This document shows positions 17,261 to 25,494 of a stretch of DNA of 64,000 bases, one piece after another. Below the pieces are notes generated by a model. That model did no database searches. It had not been told where the DNA came from and was given only the letters and a program-made list of their open reading frames with translations. The translations under genes and the position numbers were made by a program. The stretch is from Methylonatrum kenyense (GTDB taxonomy: Bacteria; Pseudomonadota; Gammaproteobacteria; Nitrococcales; Aquisalimonadaceae): contig NZ_JALPKO010000004.1 of the NCBI RefSeq assembly GCF_023195885.1, positions 186,001 through 250,000 on the forward strand, read 5' to 3'. The stretch's first letter is position 1. Each line of letters begins with the position of its first letter.

Positions 17261-17655
17261 TGGACTTCCCCCGGTGCAGAGGACACTCCGGCACTATGAT
17301 TCGAGCATAGTAGGAAGTCCATGAGCACCCAACGTTACAGCCCCGAATTCAAGGAAGAGGCAGTCCGTCAGATTGTCGATCGCGGTTATTCCGTGGCCGA
17401 CGTCTCCGAGCGGCTCGGTGTCTCGGCCCACAGCCTTTACAAGTGGGTCAGCGGTCAAGCCGGACCGCAGTGACCAACACGCGGCGGAGCTGATGGTGGC
17501 GAAGAGCGAGATCCTCAAGTTGTGCGCCCAGCTGCGGCGTACCGAGGAGGAGCGCGACATCCTAAAAAAGGCCGCTCGGTACTTTGCCAGGGACCCCGAG
17601 TAAAGTACCGGTTCATCAACGATCATCGTCATGAGCGCAAGGTCGCCACGATGAT
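17261..17655 (+). mobile_element. Truncated IS3-family insertion sequence
   Basis: The likely left end is TGGACTTCCCCCGGTGCAGA at 17261 (IS3-family ends begin with TG). It is followed by a frameshifted orfA (17321-17603) and about 18 codons of orfB (KYRFINDHRHERKVATM), after which homology stops near 17655. The catalytic DDE part and the right end are gone, so it cannot move by itself. It borders the AT-rich patch and may mark how that patch arrived. Confidence 0.75.
17321..17603 (+). pseudogene. IS3-family transposase orfA, frameshifted
   Basis: The first frame (ATG 17321) encodes 50 residues, MSTQRYSPEFKEEAVRQIV through the helix-turn-helix SVADVSERLGVSAHSLYKWV, then hits TGA at 17471. The +1 frame continues with AVKPDRSDQHAAELMVAKSE and RTEEERDILKKAARYFARDP, the normal leucine-zipper tail of IS3 OrfA, ending TAA at 17603. 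A small indel near 17448-17455, where YKWV should join AVKPDR, explains the break. OrfA is the DNA-binding half of the transposase; orfB is truncated too. Confidence 0.85.
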
Positions 17656-17838
17656 GCCGAAAAACCCCGTTTCAATTCCCATTCCCTGACTCCCTGATCC
17701 GTGCATTTTCGCTCCGGAACGATAGGTGACCCTTGAACAGCCCGCAAGGCGACGCCACCTCCCGACACTAGGAGTTGGAACGTTTTGTGCTCCTGCTCGT
17801 TGGACCGAATACCATGCGCAACTGCAAAGAGGTTATTG

Positions 17839-18366
17839 ATGCGCCGAATCTATTTTCTGCTGCCCGGAATCGACGATGCCCGTGAACTGGTCGACGCGTT
17901 CCGTCGCAACGGCTACCAGGACCGGGATCTGCATCTGGTCGCGCGTCAGGATGTGCCGATGGAGGATTTGCCCGAGGCCAGCCTGACCGAGCAGTCAGAC
18001 TTGTTGCCGGCGCTGAAACGTGGCACGGCGGTTGGCGGTACGGTGGGCTTGCTCGCTGGCCTGGGTGCCGTTGCCCTGCCGGGCGTCGGTGTGGCGGTCG
18101 GCGGTGGTGCCGTGGCCGCGATGACGGCCGCCGGTGCGACCTTCGGCGGCTGGTCAGCCACCCTTGTGGGTGCCGGCATGGACCGCAAGCAGATTGCCGA
18201 CTGCGAGCAGGCGTTGCAGGAGGGCAAGGTGCTGATGCTGGTCGATGTCGAGGCGCACCAGGTGGACGCCGTACGCGAGACGGTGACCAGCCACTACCCG
18301 GACGTGGAGGTCGAAGATATCGAGCGGGTCATGCCGGCACCTGACGTGCTCGCCGAAAAGGGTTGA
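17839..18366 (+). CDS. DUF1269-like protein with central glycine zipper
   Basis: 175 residues. The N-terminus MRRIYFLLPGIDDARELVDA and the C-terminal segment ALQEGKVLMLVDVEAHQVDA form a ferredoxin-like alpha/beta pair. They flank an Ala/Gly-rich double membrane segment (about 63-115, GTAVGGTVGLLAGLGAVALP and GGGAVAAMTAAGATFGGW). This pattern is shared by DUF1269 and general-stress 17M-like proteins of unknown function. ATG 17839 has AGAGG upstream. GC content is back to the genome norm, so the foreign patch ends before this gene. Confidence 0.8.
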   Translation: MRRIYFLLPGIDDARELVDAFRRNGYQDRDLHLVARQDVPMEDLPEASLTEQSDLLPALKRGTAVGGTVGLLAGLGAVALPGVGVAVGGGAVAAMTAAGATFGGWSATLVGAGMDRKQIADCEQALQEGKVLMLVDVEAHQVDAVRETVTSHYPDVEVEDIERVMPAPDVLAEKG

Positions 18367-18435
18367 TCTGGGCGCTACGTCGTCACCGAAACCGTTCCTG
18401 TTTGAACAGGCCCATCCATCGCGGTTGAGCCTGTT

Positions 18436-19464
18436 TCAAGTCAGTCCCGCGCTGGCCAGCGCATCGGCCAGTTCGTCGAGTTGTTCCAGCCCGCCGATAT
18501 CCGTTTCCAGCATTGGCAGGTGAATCGCGTCCAGCCCGCGTAGGTCATCCGCGATGGCCTGCAGGTAAACCGCTTCCTGCTGTTTGCGTCGACGCAGAAA
18601 GTCGCCGTCAGCGGCCTCGGGCAGGACCCGGTTGACGATTGCCCCCAGCACCGGAATATCGAACTGCCGCAAGGCATCGACTGCGCGCCGTGTCTCGACG
18701 ATGGGAAGCCGCTCCGGGGTCAGCACGAACACGAACGCGGTTTCGGCCGGATTGGTCAGCAGGCGACGCGTGCGATGAAACAGGCGGCGCCGTTCCAGCA
18801 GGGTTTCGGCAATGCGACGGGTCCGGGTTTCCATGCCGGCGAACGGATCGGTGTCGGGTTCGTCGAACGGCGTTGGCACCTCGGCGCGCATGCCTTCGGG
18901 CGTCAGGTGCTTCAGCACCTTGCCCAGTTGTTCCGAGCGGCGATTGTGCGAAATCAGACCGTCGGTCCAGGCGGCCATGGCCTCCGGCAGGGACAGTAAC
19001 CGCAGCGTGTGGCCGGTTGGCGCGGTATCGAAAATCAGCAGGTCGTAGTTGTCCCGCTGCTCCAGGATCAGGCGGGCGACCCGTTCCAGCAGTGCGGCCT
19101 CGGCGGCACCGGGCGAATGCGCTGCCAGTGCCATCTGCCGATCCAGTTCGGCATGCATGTCGGGCGCCGCCAGTTGCTTCATGTGCTCACTGACCGCACG
19201 AATGTGATCGCGGGCCTGTTCATCCGGATCGATTTCCAGGCCCCAGACACCGGCGGTTATCCCGGTAATGCGGTTGCCGATCGGCCGGTCCACCGCGTCA
19301 CCCAGGGAATGTGCGGGGTCGGTGGAGATGACCAGCACGCGCAGGCCGCGCCGCGCCGCGAGCACCGCGAGTGCGCTGGCGACCGAGGTCTTGCCGACCC
19401 CGCCCTTGCCGCCAACGAAGACGATCCGGCGTTCCAGCAGCTTCTGCAGCGTGCCCGGGCCCAC
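18436..19464 (-). CDS. ArsA/Get3-family ATPase
   Basis: 342 residues from the GTG at 19464, which is 2 nt past the upstream stop; an ATG at 19527 would overlap the upstream gene by about 60 bp. The deviant Walker A is GGKGGVGKTS (18-27). STDPAHSLGDAV and DTAPTGHTLRLLSLP are the ArsA/Get3 switch signatures. ArsA drives the ArsB arsenite pump and Get3 delivers tail-anchored proteins; the CxxC motif of Get3 is not evident. There is no arsB here. It is the last gene of a three-gene operon with a CstA-family transporter and a small CC-ending protein, so an ATP-driven role in that transporter's assembly or activity is plausible (inference). Confidence 0.85.
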   Translation of the reverse strand: MGPGTLQKLLERRIVFVGGKGGVGKTSVASALAVLAARRGLRVLVISTDPAHSLGDAVDRPIGNRITGITAGVWGLEIDPDEQARDHIRAVSEHMKQLAAPDMHAELDRQMALAAHSPGAAEAALLERVARLILEQRDNYDLLIFDTAPTGHTLRLLSLPEAMAAWTDGLISHNRRSEQLGKVLKHLTPEGMRAEVPTPFDEPDTDPFAGMETRTRRIAETLLERRRLFHRTRRLLTNPAETAFVFVLTPERLPIVETRRAVDALRQFDIPVLGAIVNRVLPEAADGDFLRRRKQQEAVYLQAIADDLRGLDAIHLPMLETDIGGLEQLDELADALASAGLT

Positions 19465-19465
19465 T

Positions 19466-19759
19466 TCAGCAGCAGCGGAAGTGATCCAGCGGTGAGCGCT
19501 CCATGCCCATCCGCCGATGCCAGTCATGGAAGCGTTCCAGCAACAGCGGCTGCAGTTCCATCGTGTAGTAGCTGGCCGGATTCGGCACGCCCATCATCTC
19601 CGAGTAGACCAGCAGCATGAACAGGTCTTCCTCGTCGCGGCGGGCCCGTGCAATGGTCGAGCGATAGCGTCCGAAATACAGCTCTTCCGCATAGTAGCTG
19701 GCACGACGAAGCCATTGGCGCCAGCCATCGGATTCACCATGTCGCTCATCGGACGCCAT
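19466..19759 (-). CDS. Small CC-ending protein (cory-CC-star type)
   Basis: 97 residues from ATG 19759, 10 nt after the cstA stop. It has a helical Trp/Arg/Tyr-rich region (WRQWLRRASYYAEELYFGRY) and a core DEEDLFMLLVYSEMMGVPNP. The chain ends HFRCC, two cysteines right before the stop. From memory this matches a small conserved family named cory-CC-star that occurs beside ArsA-family ATPases. The terminal CC pair could bind metal, form a redox disulfide or be a modification site; all are inference. No signal peptide or membrane segment. Confidence 0.75.
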   Translation of the reverse strand: MASDERHGESDGWRQWLRRASYYAEELYFGRYRSTIARARRDEEDLFMLLVYSEMMGVPNPASYYTMELQPLLLERFHDWHRRMGMERSPLDHFRCC

Positions 19760-19769
19760 CGCGCAAGCC

Positions 19770-21443
19770 TCAGGATGTTGCCGCGGCGTTGCGCAGGTGC
19801 TTGCGAAGGACGCCAACGGCTTCCAGCAGGACCATGACCGCGGCAACCAGGATCAGGATATCCAGGAAGAACAGGAACCAGTTGCCCGCGTCGTAGAACG
19901 TCTTCAACTGCACCAGCAGGGCCAGTGTGGTCATGAACAGCAGGAACGACAGCGGAATCAGCGTGAACCACATGCTGCGGCCCAGGCGCACGATGATCAC
20001 GGTCATGACCAGCAGGGTCAGCCCGGCCAGGAGCTGGTTGGTGGTGCCGAACAGCGGCCACAGCAGCATGCCGCCCGTGCCATCCACGCCACCGGCACCG
20101 AAAGCCAGCGCCAGGCAGGCGCCGACGGCAAGCACCGTGGCGAAAGGCAGGTTCTTCAGGATCGGCAGATTATAGATGGTGCCCCACTCCTGCATGATGT
20201 AGCGCTGCAGGCGCACACCAGTGTCCATCGTGGTGCCGGCGAACAGCACGGCCATGACGGTCAGCAGGGTGACGGCAACCGCCTCGGAGAGTCCGGTTCC
20301 GGCGGCGACGATGTTGGCACCACCGGTTACAAAGGCATTGACGCCACCGTCACCGAAGGCGCCGTAGATTTCCCGCCATTCACCCAGCGTCGCGAAGCCG
20401 GCCGTGGTCACGAGAATGGCAGCAAGGGCCAGGCAGCCCTCGCCGACGGCACCGAAGTAACCGACGAAGCGGACGTCCTTCTCGTTACTGATCTGCTTCG
20501 AGGTGGTGCCCGACGAAACCAGTCCGTGGAAGCCTGAGATGGCACCGCAGGCAATGGTCACGAACAACAGCGGGATCAACGATGGGGTGCCTGCCGGTAC
20601 ATCGGTATTGAAGGCCGGTGCGACGATGCTCGGATTGGACAGCAGGATCGCGGCATAGACCAGGCCGAGGCCGATGAACAGCTGCAGGCCGTTGATGTAG
20701 TCCCGTGGTTGCAGCAGTACCCAGACCGGCAGCAGCGAGGCGATGGCCGCGTACAGGAATAGCAGGATGATCCACTGGCTGTTAGCCGGCAGGCCAAGCA
20801 CGGATTCCGGCAGTTCCACCGGTACGCTCGGACCGATACCGATCAGCGCATAGAGCGCCACCACGCCGATGATCGAGACGGCCAACAGATTGATGCGGAA
20901 ACGGTAGATCATCTGGCCGATGATCAGCGCCACCACAATCGCGCCCCATGCCGGGACGACCGCCGACGGATTGTTGACCAGCAGGCCGGAGATGGCGACG
21001 GCAAACACCGCATTGACCATCAGCAGCACCAGGAAGATCACGATCATGAACAGCGCCCGGGCACGGGGCCCGACGACGTCGCCGGTGACGGCACCGATGG
21101 AGCGCGCCTTGTGTCGGACGCTGGCCCAGATGGCACCCGCGTCATGCACGCCGGCAAAGAAGATGGTGCCGAGGATGACCCAGGCGAAGGCCGGTCCCCA
21201 GCCCCAGATGACGGCGATCGCCGGCCCGATGATCGGGGCCGCACCGGCCACCGAGGTGAAATGGTGTCCCCAGAGAATGAACTTGTTGGTCGGCACATAA
21301 TCGACGCCGTCCTCGAGTTCGTGGGCCGGCGTACGAAAATCCGGGTCCAGCTGAAAGATGCGCTCGGCAATGAACTTGGAGTAGACGAAGTAGCCCAGAG
21401 CCATGGCCGCGAGGCCGGACAGCAATACGAAAATGGCACTCAT
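19770..21443 (-). CDS. cstA: CstA-family carbon starvation / peptide or pyruvate transporter
   Basis: 557 residues with about 15 hydrophobic segments. E. coli CstA and BtsT import peptides or pyruvate during starvation. Family signatures are VDYVPTNKFILWGHHFTSVA, GAAPIIGPAIAVIWGWGPAF, GAIWASVRHKARSIGAVTGD, SGFHGLVSSGTTSKQI and LWPLFGTTNQLLAGL. It is shorter than the 700-residue enterobacterial form. The ATG at 21443 has GAGGAGATGTGGC in front and was preferred over an upstream extension. It is the first gene of a tight operon with the CC-ending protein and the ArsA-type ATPase. Confidence 0.92.
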   Translation of the reverse strand: MSAIFVLLSGLAAMALGYFVYSKFIAERIFQLDPDFRTPAHELEDGVDYVPTNKFILWGHHFTSVAGAAPIIGPAIAVIWGWGPAFAWVILGTIFFAGVHDAGAIWASVRHKARSIGAVTGDVVGPRARALFMIVIFLVLLMVNAVFAVAISGLLVNNPSAVVPAWGAIVVALIIGQMIYRFRINLLAVSIIGVVALYALIGIGPSVPVELPESVLGLPANSQWIILLFLYAAIASLLPVWVLLQPRDYINGLQLFIGLGLVYAAILLSNPSIVAPAFNTDVPAGTPSLIPLLFVTIACGAISGFHGLVSSGTTSKQISNEKDVRFVGYFGAVGEGCLALAAILVTTAGFATLGEWREIYGAFGDGGVNAFVTGGANIVAAGTGLSEAVAVTLLTVMAVLFAGTTMDTGVRLQRYIMQEWGTIYNLPILKNLPFATVLAVGACLALAFGAGGVDGTGGMLLWPLFGTTNQLLAGLTLLVMTVIIVRLGRSMWFTLIPLSFLLFMTTLALLVQLKTFYDAGNWFLFFLDILILVAAVMVLLEAVGVLRKHLRNAAATS

Positions 21444-21603
21444 GCCACATCTCCTCTTCTGCTTTTCTCTGGTTGACACCGCACGTGCGGGGGTGCGGCG
21501 TGCCGTTATTGCGCGGACCTCGCGGCCTTTACTGCTGTCCTAGTCTGGAAGTCCGGAGCCGGGAACACAAGGCAGAGGGCGAGAATCCGGGTCCATCGAT
21601 CCA

Positions 21604-22005
21604 TCAGCGCATCAGTTTCAATAGCTGGTCCAGCCCGGCGCGATGGACGTGATGGATTCTCTGTCGGTGCAGGTCCATCAGGCGCAGCCAGATGCGTTCA
21701 TGCCCGGCCTCGATGGGGGCACCCAGGGGCGGGGCCTGGTCCACCTGAATCAGGCAGAAGGTCTGCCGGTAACGCCAGTACTGCCGATGGCCCGTGGCGT
21801 AATAGTGGCTCTGGAACTGAATTCGGTCGGCACCGTTCAACGAGGTCGCCGGCAGGTCCACGCCAGCTTCTTCACGCAGCTCCCGTTGCAGCGCTGCCTC
21901 GGTTGTCTCGCCTCGCTCGATGCCGCCGCCGGGAAGTTCCAGCCAGTTGGCACGGGGCGCGCGGACCAGCAACACGGCATCGTCATGCCAGAGCGCGCAG
22001 TGCAC
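21604..22005 (-). CDS. NUDIX hydrolase
   Basis: 133 residues from GTG 22005. The NUDIX box GX5EX7REUXEEXGU is complete (about 27-49: GGIERGETTEAALQRELREE then AGV). These enzymes cleave nucleoside-diphosphate derivatives with Mg; the substrate is unknown. The open frame extends 26 codons upstream with protein-like sequence (LSRYFVNHYGELVHRPDDQP) to a CTG at 22083 preceded by AGGAAC, and a stop just before. A CTG or other non-standard start there is possible because no ATG/GTG/TTG lies between. Divergent from dacB. Confidence 0.85.
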   Translation of the reverse strand: MHCALWHDDAVLLVRAPRANWLELPGGGIERGETTEAALQRELREEAGVDLPATSLNGADRIQFQSHYYATGHRQYWRYRQTFCLIQVDQAPPLGAPIEAGHERIWLRLMDLHRQRIHHVHRAGLDQLLKLMR

Positions 22006-22213
22006 GCCATGGCGATCGGTGATCGGCTGATCGTCGGGCCGATGTACCAGTTCCCCGTAATGGTTGACGAAGTAACGACTCAGAACGGTTCCTCACGGCA
22101 AGGGCGGACGCGATGGCCGGCGATTGCCGGCACTGCCTGAATAAGGGCCAGAGTGTAACCCCTGTGTTGCCGTGTCGGCACCCTTGCCGCGGGCGGCGGC
22201 GGCTGTTAATTAA

Positions 22214-22232
22214 GGGAACGCTGGTTTATTCC
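22214..22232. repeat. Solo copy of the MITE-like terminal repeat
   Basis: GGGAACGCTGGTTTATTCC matches the right end of the element at 38951-39273 (read inverted: GAAAACGCTGATTTATTCC) at 16 of 19 positions. It stands alone between the NUDIX gene and dacB, 23 bp before the dacB start. Confidence 0.5.
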
Positions 22233-22254
22233 GCCTCCGGAGCTGCGCGTCCTC

Positions 22255-23655
22255 ATGAGTCGTTCACTGATCCTTTTGCTGGTCCTTCTGATGTTGCCGT
22301 CATGGCTGGCGGCGGCAATGCCGGAATCGGTGCAACAGGTGTTGAACCGCCATCAGCTGGGTGCCGGACAGGTCAGCGTGCTGGTACAGCGCGCCAGTGA
22401 CGGCGAGACCGTTCTTGAGCTGGCGCCGGACCGTCCAAGGAACCCGGCCTCGGTCACCAAGCTGCCGGTGACCTTCGCGGCACTCGAAATCCTCGGCCCG
22501 ACGCACACCTGGCGGACCGATGTGTTCGCCGAGGACGAGCCCCGGGACGGCGTGCTGGACGGCAATATCTGGCTGCGGGGGACTGGTGATCCGTACCTGG
22601 TGACCGAGGAATTCTGGAAGCTGCTCGGCGGAATTCGCAGGGCCGGTGTCGAGCGGATCACCGGTGATCTGATCCTGGATACCAGTCATTTCGCGCTCGA
22701 GCCGGAAGACCCCGGGGCCTTCGATGACCGACCGGACCGGGCGTACAACCAGACACCCCATGCCCTGCTGGTGAATTTCAACGTGGTCCGTTTCCAGATC
22801 GATGGCCAGGCAAATGGCCAGGCCCGGGTGTCAACCGATCCGCCCCTGCCGGAGCTTCGGATCAACAATCGCCTGCGTCCGGCATCCGGCGGATGTGGTG
22901 CGCACCAGGGCATGTCCTATCGCAGGTCCGGTGACCTGGAAGTCAGCCTGGATGGGCAGCATCCCGGAGGCTGTCGCGGCTTTGATCTGCTGCGGGTTGC
23001 GATGGAGCCGGAGGATTTCACCCACCAGGTCTTCTCCGGACTGTGGCGCCAGTGGGGCGGTGAGTTCCGCGGTGGCTGGCGGCGGGATATCTGGTCAGGC
23101 AGTCAGCGCCCGCTCTATACCCACCGCTCACCCCCGCTGGCCGAACTGATTCGGCCTGCCAACAAGTTCAGCAACAATGTCATGACCCGTCACTTCAAGT
23201 TGGCGGTTGCGGCCAAGGTGCATGGTGAGCCGGCGACCGTTGACGGCGGTAACCAGGCGATCATCGATTTCTTCGCCGACAAGGGGGTCAGCACCGAGGG
23301 CATGGTGATGGACAATGCCGCCGGCTTGTCCCGTAATAACCGCTTCACTGCACGCCAGGTCGCGCAGATCCTGCGCGTGGCCCAGAGCAGCCCGTTCAGC
23401 GCGGAATTCCGCTCGTCGCTGGCCTTGTCCGGACTTGATGGCACCATGCGGCGGCGGTTCAGTGATGGACCGGAGCGAGGTCGCATGCATCTGAAAACCG
23501 GCTCGCTGAATCACGTCTCGGCGGTGGCCGGCTATGTGCGCAGCCGCAGCGACGAAGACTACACCGTGGTCGTGCTGGTGAATGGCGAGAACGTGCACTG
23601 GGGGCCGGGTAGGGCGGTGCAGGATGCGGTCCTGGCCTGGGTCTATCGCCAGTGA
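22255..23655 (+). CDS. dacB: D-alanyl-D-alanine carboxypeptidase/endopeptidase (PBP4, peptidase S13)
   Basis: 466 residues with a signal peptide (about 1-21). It trims and cross-cleaves peptidoglycan stem peptides in the periplasm. The penicillin-binding active site is complete: SxxK with Ser66/Lys69 (NPASVTK), SxN with Ser306-Asn308 (NKFSNNVMTR) and KTG at Lys414 (LKTGSLN). The domain between the first two motifs is the insertion typical of class C PBP4. Only a weak GGAG lies upstream of ATG 22255. Convergent with the MATE gene, 1 bp between stop codons and no terminator visible. Confidence 0.95.
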   Translation: MSRSLILLLVLLMLPSWLAAAMPESVQQVLNRHQLGAGQVSVLVQRASDGETVLELAPDRPRNPASVTKLPVTFAALEILGPTHTWRTDVFAEDEPRDGVLDGNIWLRGTGDPYLVTEEFWKLLGGIRRAGVERITGDLILDTSHFALEPEDPGAFDDRPDRAYNQTPHALLVNFNVVRFQIDGQANGQARVSTDPPLPELRINNRLRPASGGCGAHQGMSYRRSGDLEVSLDGQHPGGCRGFDLLRVAMEPEDFTHQVFSGLWRQWGGEFRGGWRRDIWSGSQRPLYTHRSPPLAELIRPANKFSNNVMTRHFKLAVAAKVHGEPATVDGGNQAIIDFFADKGVSTEGMVMDNAAGLSRNNRFTARQVAQILRVAQSSPFSAEFRSSLALSGLDGTMRRRFSDGPERGRMHLKTGSLNHVSAVAGYVRSRSDEDYTVVVLVNGENVHWGPGRAVQDAVLAWVYRQ

Positions 23656-23656
23656 T

Positions 23657-25000
23657 TCAGTGTCTGCCCGCAAGCCAGCGCATGGCATGCTGATAAAGCA
23701 GCCAGGCGCTGATGCCCGCAGCGATGTTGCCCAGCATGGCGCCGGTCAGCAGACCGGTCATGCCGGCAAGGTGGCTGAACAGCCAGAGCGCCGGAAGATA
23801 GAACAGGAACAGACGCAGCAGCGAGATCAGCAGGGCCTGCAAGGGCATGCCCAGGGCATTGCAGACCGAGACCATCAGCATGCACACGCCCAGGGCCGCA
23901 TAGCTGAGAGGCACCCGCAGCAGATAGTCCCGCAGGATGTCGCTGACCGCCCCATCGCTGCTGAGAAACCCGGACAGGAACCCGGAACCGAGGAACAGCA
24001 GCAGCCCCACGGCGAGTTGCCAGGCAAGGACGAAACCGACCGCCAGGCGTACGACCTGCCTTATCCGTGTGATCTCCCCGGCGCCGTAGAAGCGACTGAC
24101 GATCGGCGGCAAGGACATCGTCAGGGCCAGCACCACCACCATGGAAAAGAACTCCAGACGGGTGCCGACCCCCCAGGCCGCAACGGCGGCACCGCCGTGA
24201 TAGGCCACCAGGCCGGTCGCCAGCGCGGCGGCCAGTCCGGGGGCCAACTGGCCGAGGGTTGCCGGGCCGGTGATCGCGCCCAGATCCCGCAACGCCCGGG
24301 TTAGCGGGAACGAGCTGAAATCCCGACTCAGCCAGTGGCGCAACCAGACATGCCAGTAGACGCAGACGGTTCCACTGGCGAAGGCCGCCACCGTGGCCCA
24401 GGCGGCACCCGGCAGGCCCCAGCCGAAGGAGAAGATAAACAGCGGGTCGAGCACCAGGTTGATCAGGCTGGTCACGACCATCAGCAATCCTGGCAGGCCG
24501 CTTTCGCCGCGGGCCCGGCATAGTGAGTAACCGAAATACAGCAGTCCGCCAAACCAGGCGCTCAACAGCCACGGTGCCCAATAGGCGCGAATCAGCGGCA
24601 GCAGCTCGGCTTCGGCGCCCATCGCGGTGAGCAGCAGGGCCTGACTCAGCCAGAGCAGAATGCAGACCGCTGCGATGAAGGCGGCCCCAAGCAACACCAC
24701 CAGCAGGCTGATGCAGCGGGCATCCTGATGCCGACCGGCACCCAGGGCCCGGCCGACCAGGGCCGTGGTGGCGATGCCCAGGCCAACCTGCGCGCCGATC
24801 AACAGCTGCTGGATCGGCTGGGTGAAACCGAAGGCGGCAAGCGGCTCCACACCCAGGCGGGCGATGAAGGCTGCGTCCACCAGTTGCACGCCGAGCAAGG
24901 CAACGACGCCGAACAGCATGGGCCAGGTCATGCGAAACAGCGTTGCTGCCAGGTTGTTCCGGCTCAGCTCTTCGGTGGTCGCGGAGCCAGTGCGGCTCAT
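23657..25000 (-). CDS. MATE family efflux transporter
   Basis: 447 residues with 12 hydrophobic segments in two homologous halves. It is a Na+ or H+ driven exporter of cationic drugs or metabolites. Typical stretches are TLFRMTWPMLFGVVALLGVQ, LVDAAFIARLGVEPLAAFGF and, in the second half, GVGTRLEFFSMVVVLALTMS. The start ATG overlaps the stop of the upstream permease gene by 4 bp (ATGA), indicating translational coupling. The coupling to a two-gene permease is unusual and suggests a joint transport function. Confidence 0.9.
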   Translation of the reverse strand: MSRTGSATTEELSRNNLAATLFRMTWPMLFGVVALLGVQLVDAAFIARLGVEPLAAFGFTQPIQQLLIGAQVGLGIATTALVGRALGAGRHQDARCISLLVVLLGAAFIAAVCILLWLSQALLLTAMGAEAELLPLIRAYWAPWLLSAWFGGLLYFGYSLCRARGESGLPGLLMVVTSLINLVLDPLFIFSFGWGLPGAAWATVAAFASGTVCVYWHVWLRHWLSRDFSSFPLTRALRDLGAITGPATLGQLAPGLAAALATGLVAYHGGAAVAAWGVGTRLEFFSMVVVLALTMSLPPIVSRFYGAGEITRIRQVVRLAVGFVLAWQLAVGLLLFLGSGFLSGFLSSDGAVSDILRDYLLRVPLSYAALGVCMLMVSVCNALGMPLQALLISLLRLFLFYLPALWLFSHLAGMTGLLTGAMLGNIAAGISAWLLYQHAMRWLAGRH

Positions 25001-25494
25001 GTCCGGGCAGCACCGATCAGCATGGCAAGCAGGCCGGCAATCGGTGCCAGGATCAGGCAGGCCAACAAGCGGATTCCGGTCAGGCGCCAGCCCAGTGCCG
25101 GAAGCTCGAAGGCAATGACCCGATGCAGGGCCAATACCGACCAGGCCGTGATCAGGGTCACCATCTGTGCAGTCCCGGTGCCAGCGCTGATCAGGGCCAG
25201 CGCAATCGGGAAGGTGATCATCGGGCCGCCAGGCATCACCGCGCCCAGCAGCGTGGCCAGCAGGATACCCTGCAGCCCGGAGCCGTCGCCCAGGGAGCTC
25301 GCCACCAGTTCCCTGGGCACCAGCATGGCGAGGAAGCTGCCGGCGATCAGCGCGATCGGGATACGCACCAGCAGCGGCCGCATCTGGCGCCAGCCGCCAG
25401 CGGCGATCTGTCGATGACCGGGGTCGGGCTGGGTCTGGCGCCACAGCGCCAGACCCAGCAACAGCACGGCCAGGGTGACGTAGGCGCTGATCAC
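24997..25494 (-). CDS. Predicted permease half, component 2
   Basis: 165 residues with four or five hydrophobic segments. The segment AMLVPRELVASSLGDGSGLQ, then GAVMPGGPMITFPIALAL, parallels AMVPREAMERWLGGSSGMRG and GSLTPGGPFAAFPLVLAL of the upstream protein, so the two are homologous halves. The repeated PGGP motif and PRE loop are typical of the DUF318/ArsP-like permease superfamily. The GTG start 25494 overlaps the previous stop (GTGA). The substrate is unknown. Confidence 0.75.
   Translation of the reverse strand: MISAYVTLAVLLLGLALWRQTQPDPGHRQIAAGGWRQMRPLLVRIPIALIAGSFLAMLVPRELVASSLGDGSGLQGILLATLLGAVMPGGPMITFPIALALISAGTGTAQMVTLITAWSVLALHRVIAFELPALGWRLTGIRLLACLILAPIAGLLAMLIGAART

Noticed and set aside
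19465-19527. ATG 19527 as start of the ArsA-type gene
   Set aside because: It adds 21 residues that overlap the upstream gene by about 60 bp and are not typical of the family; the GTG at 19464 fits better, though not proven.
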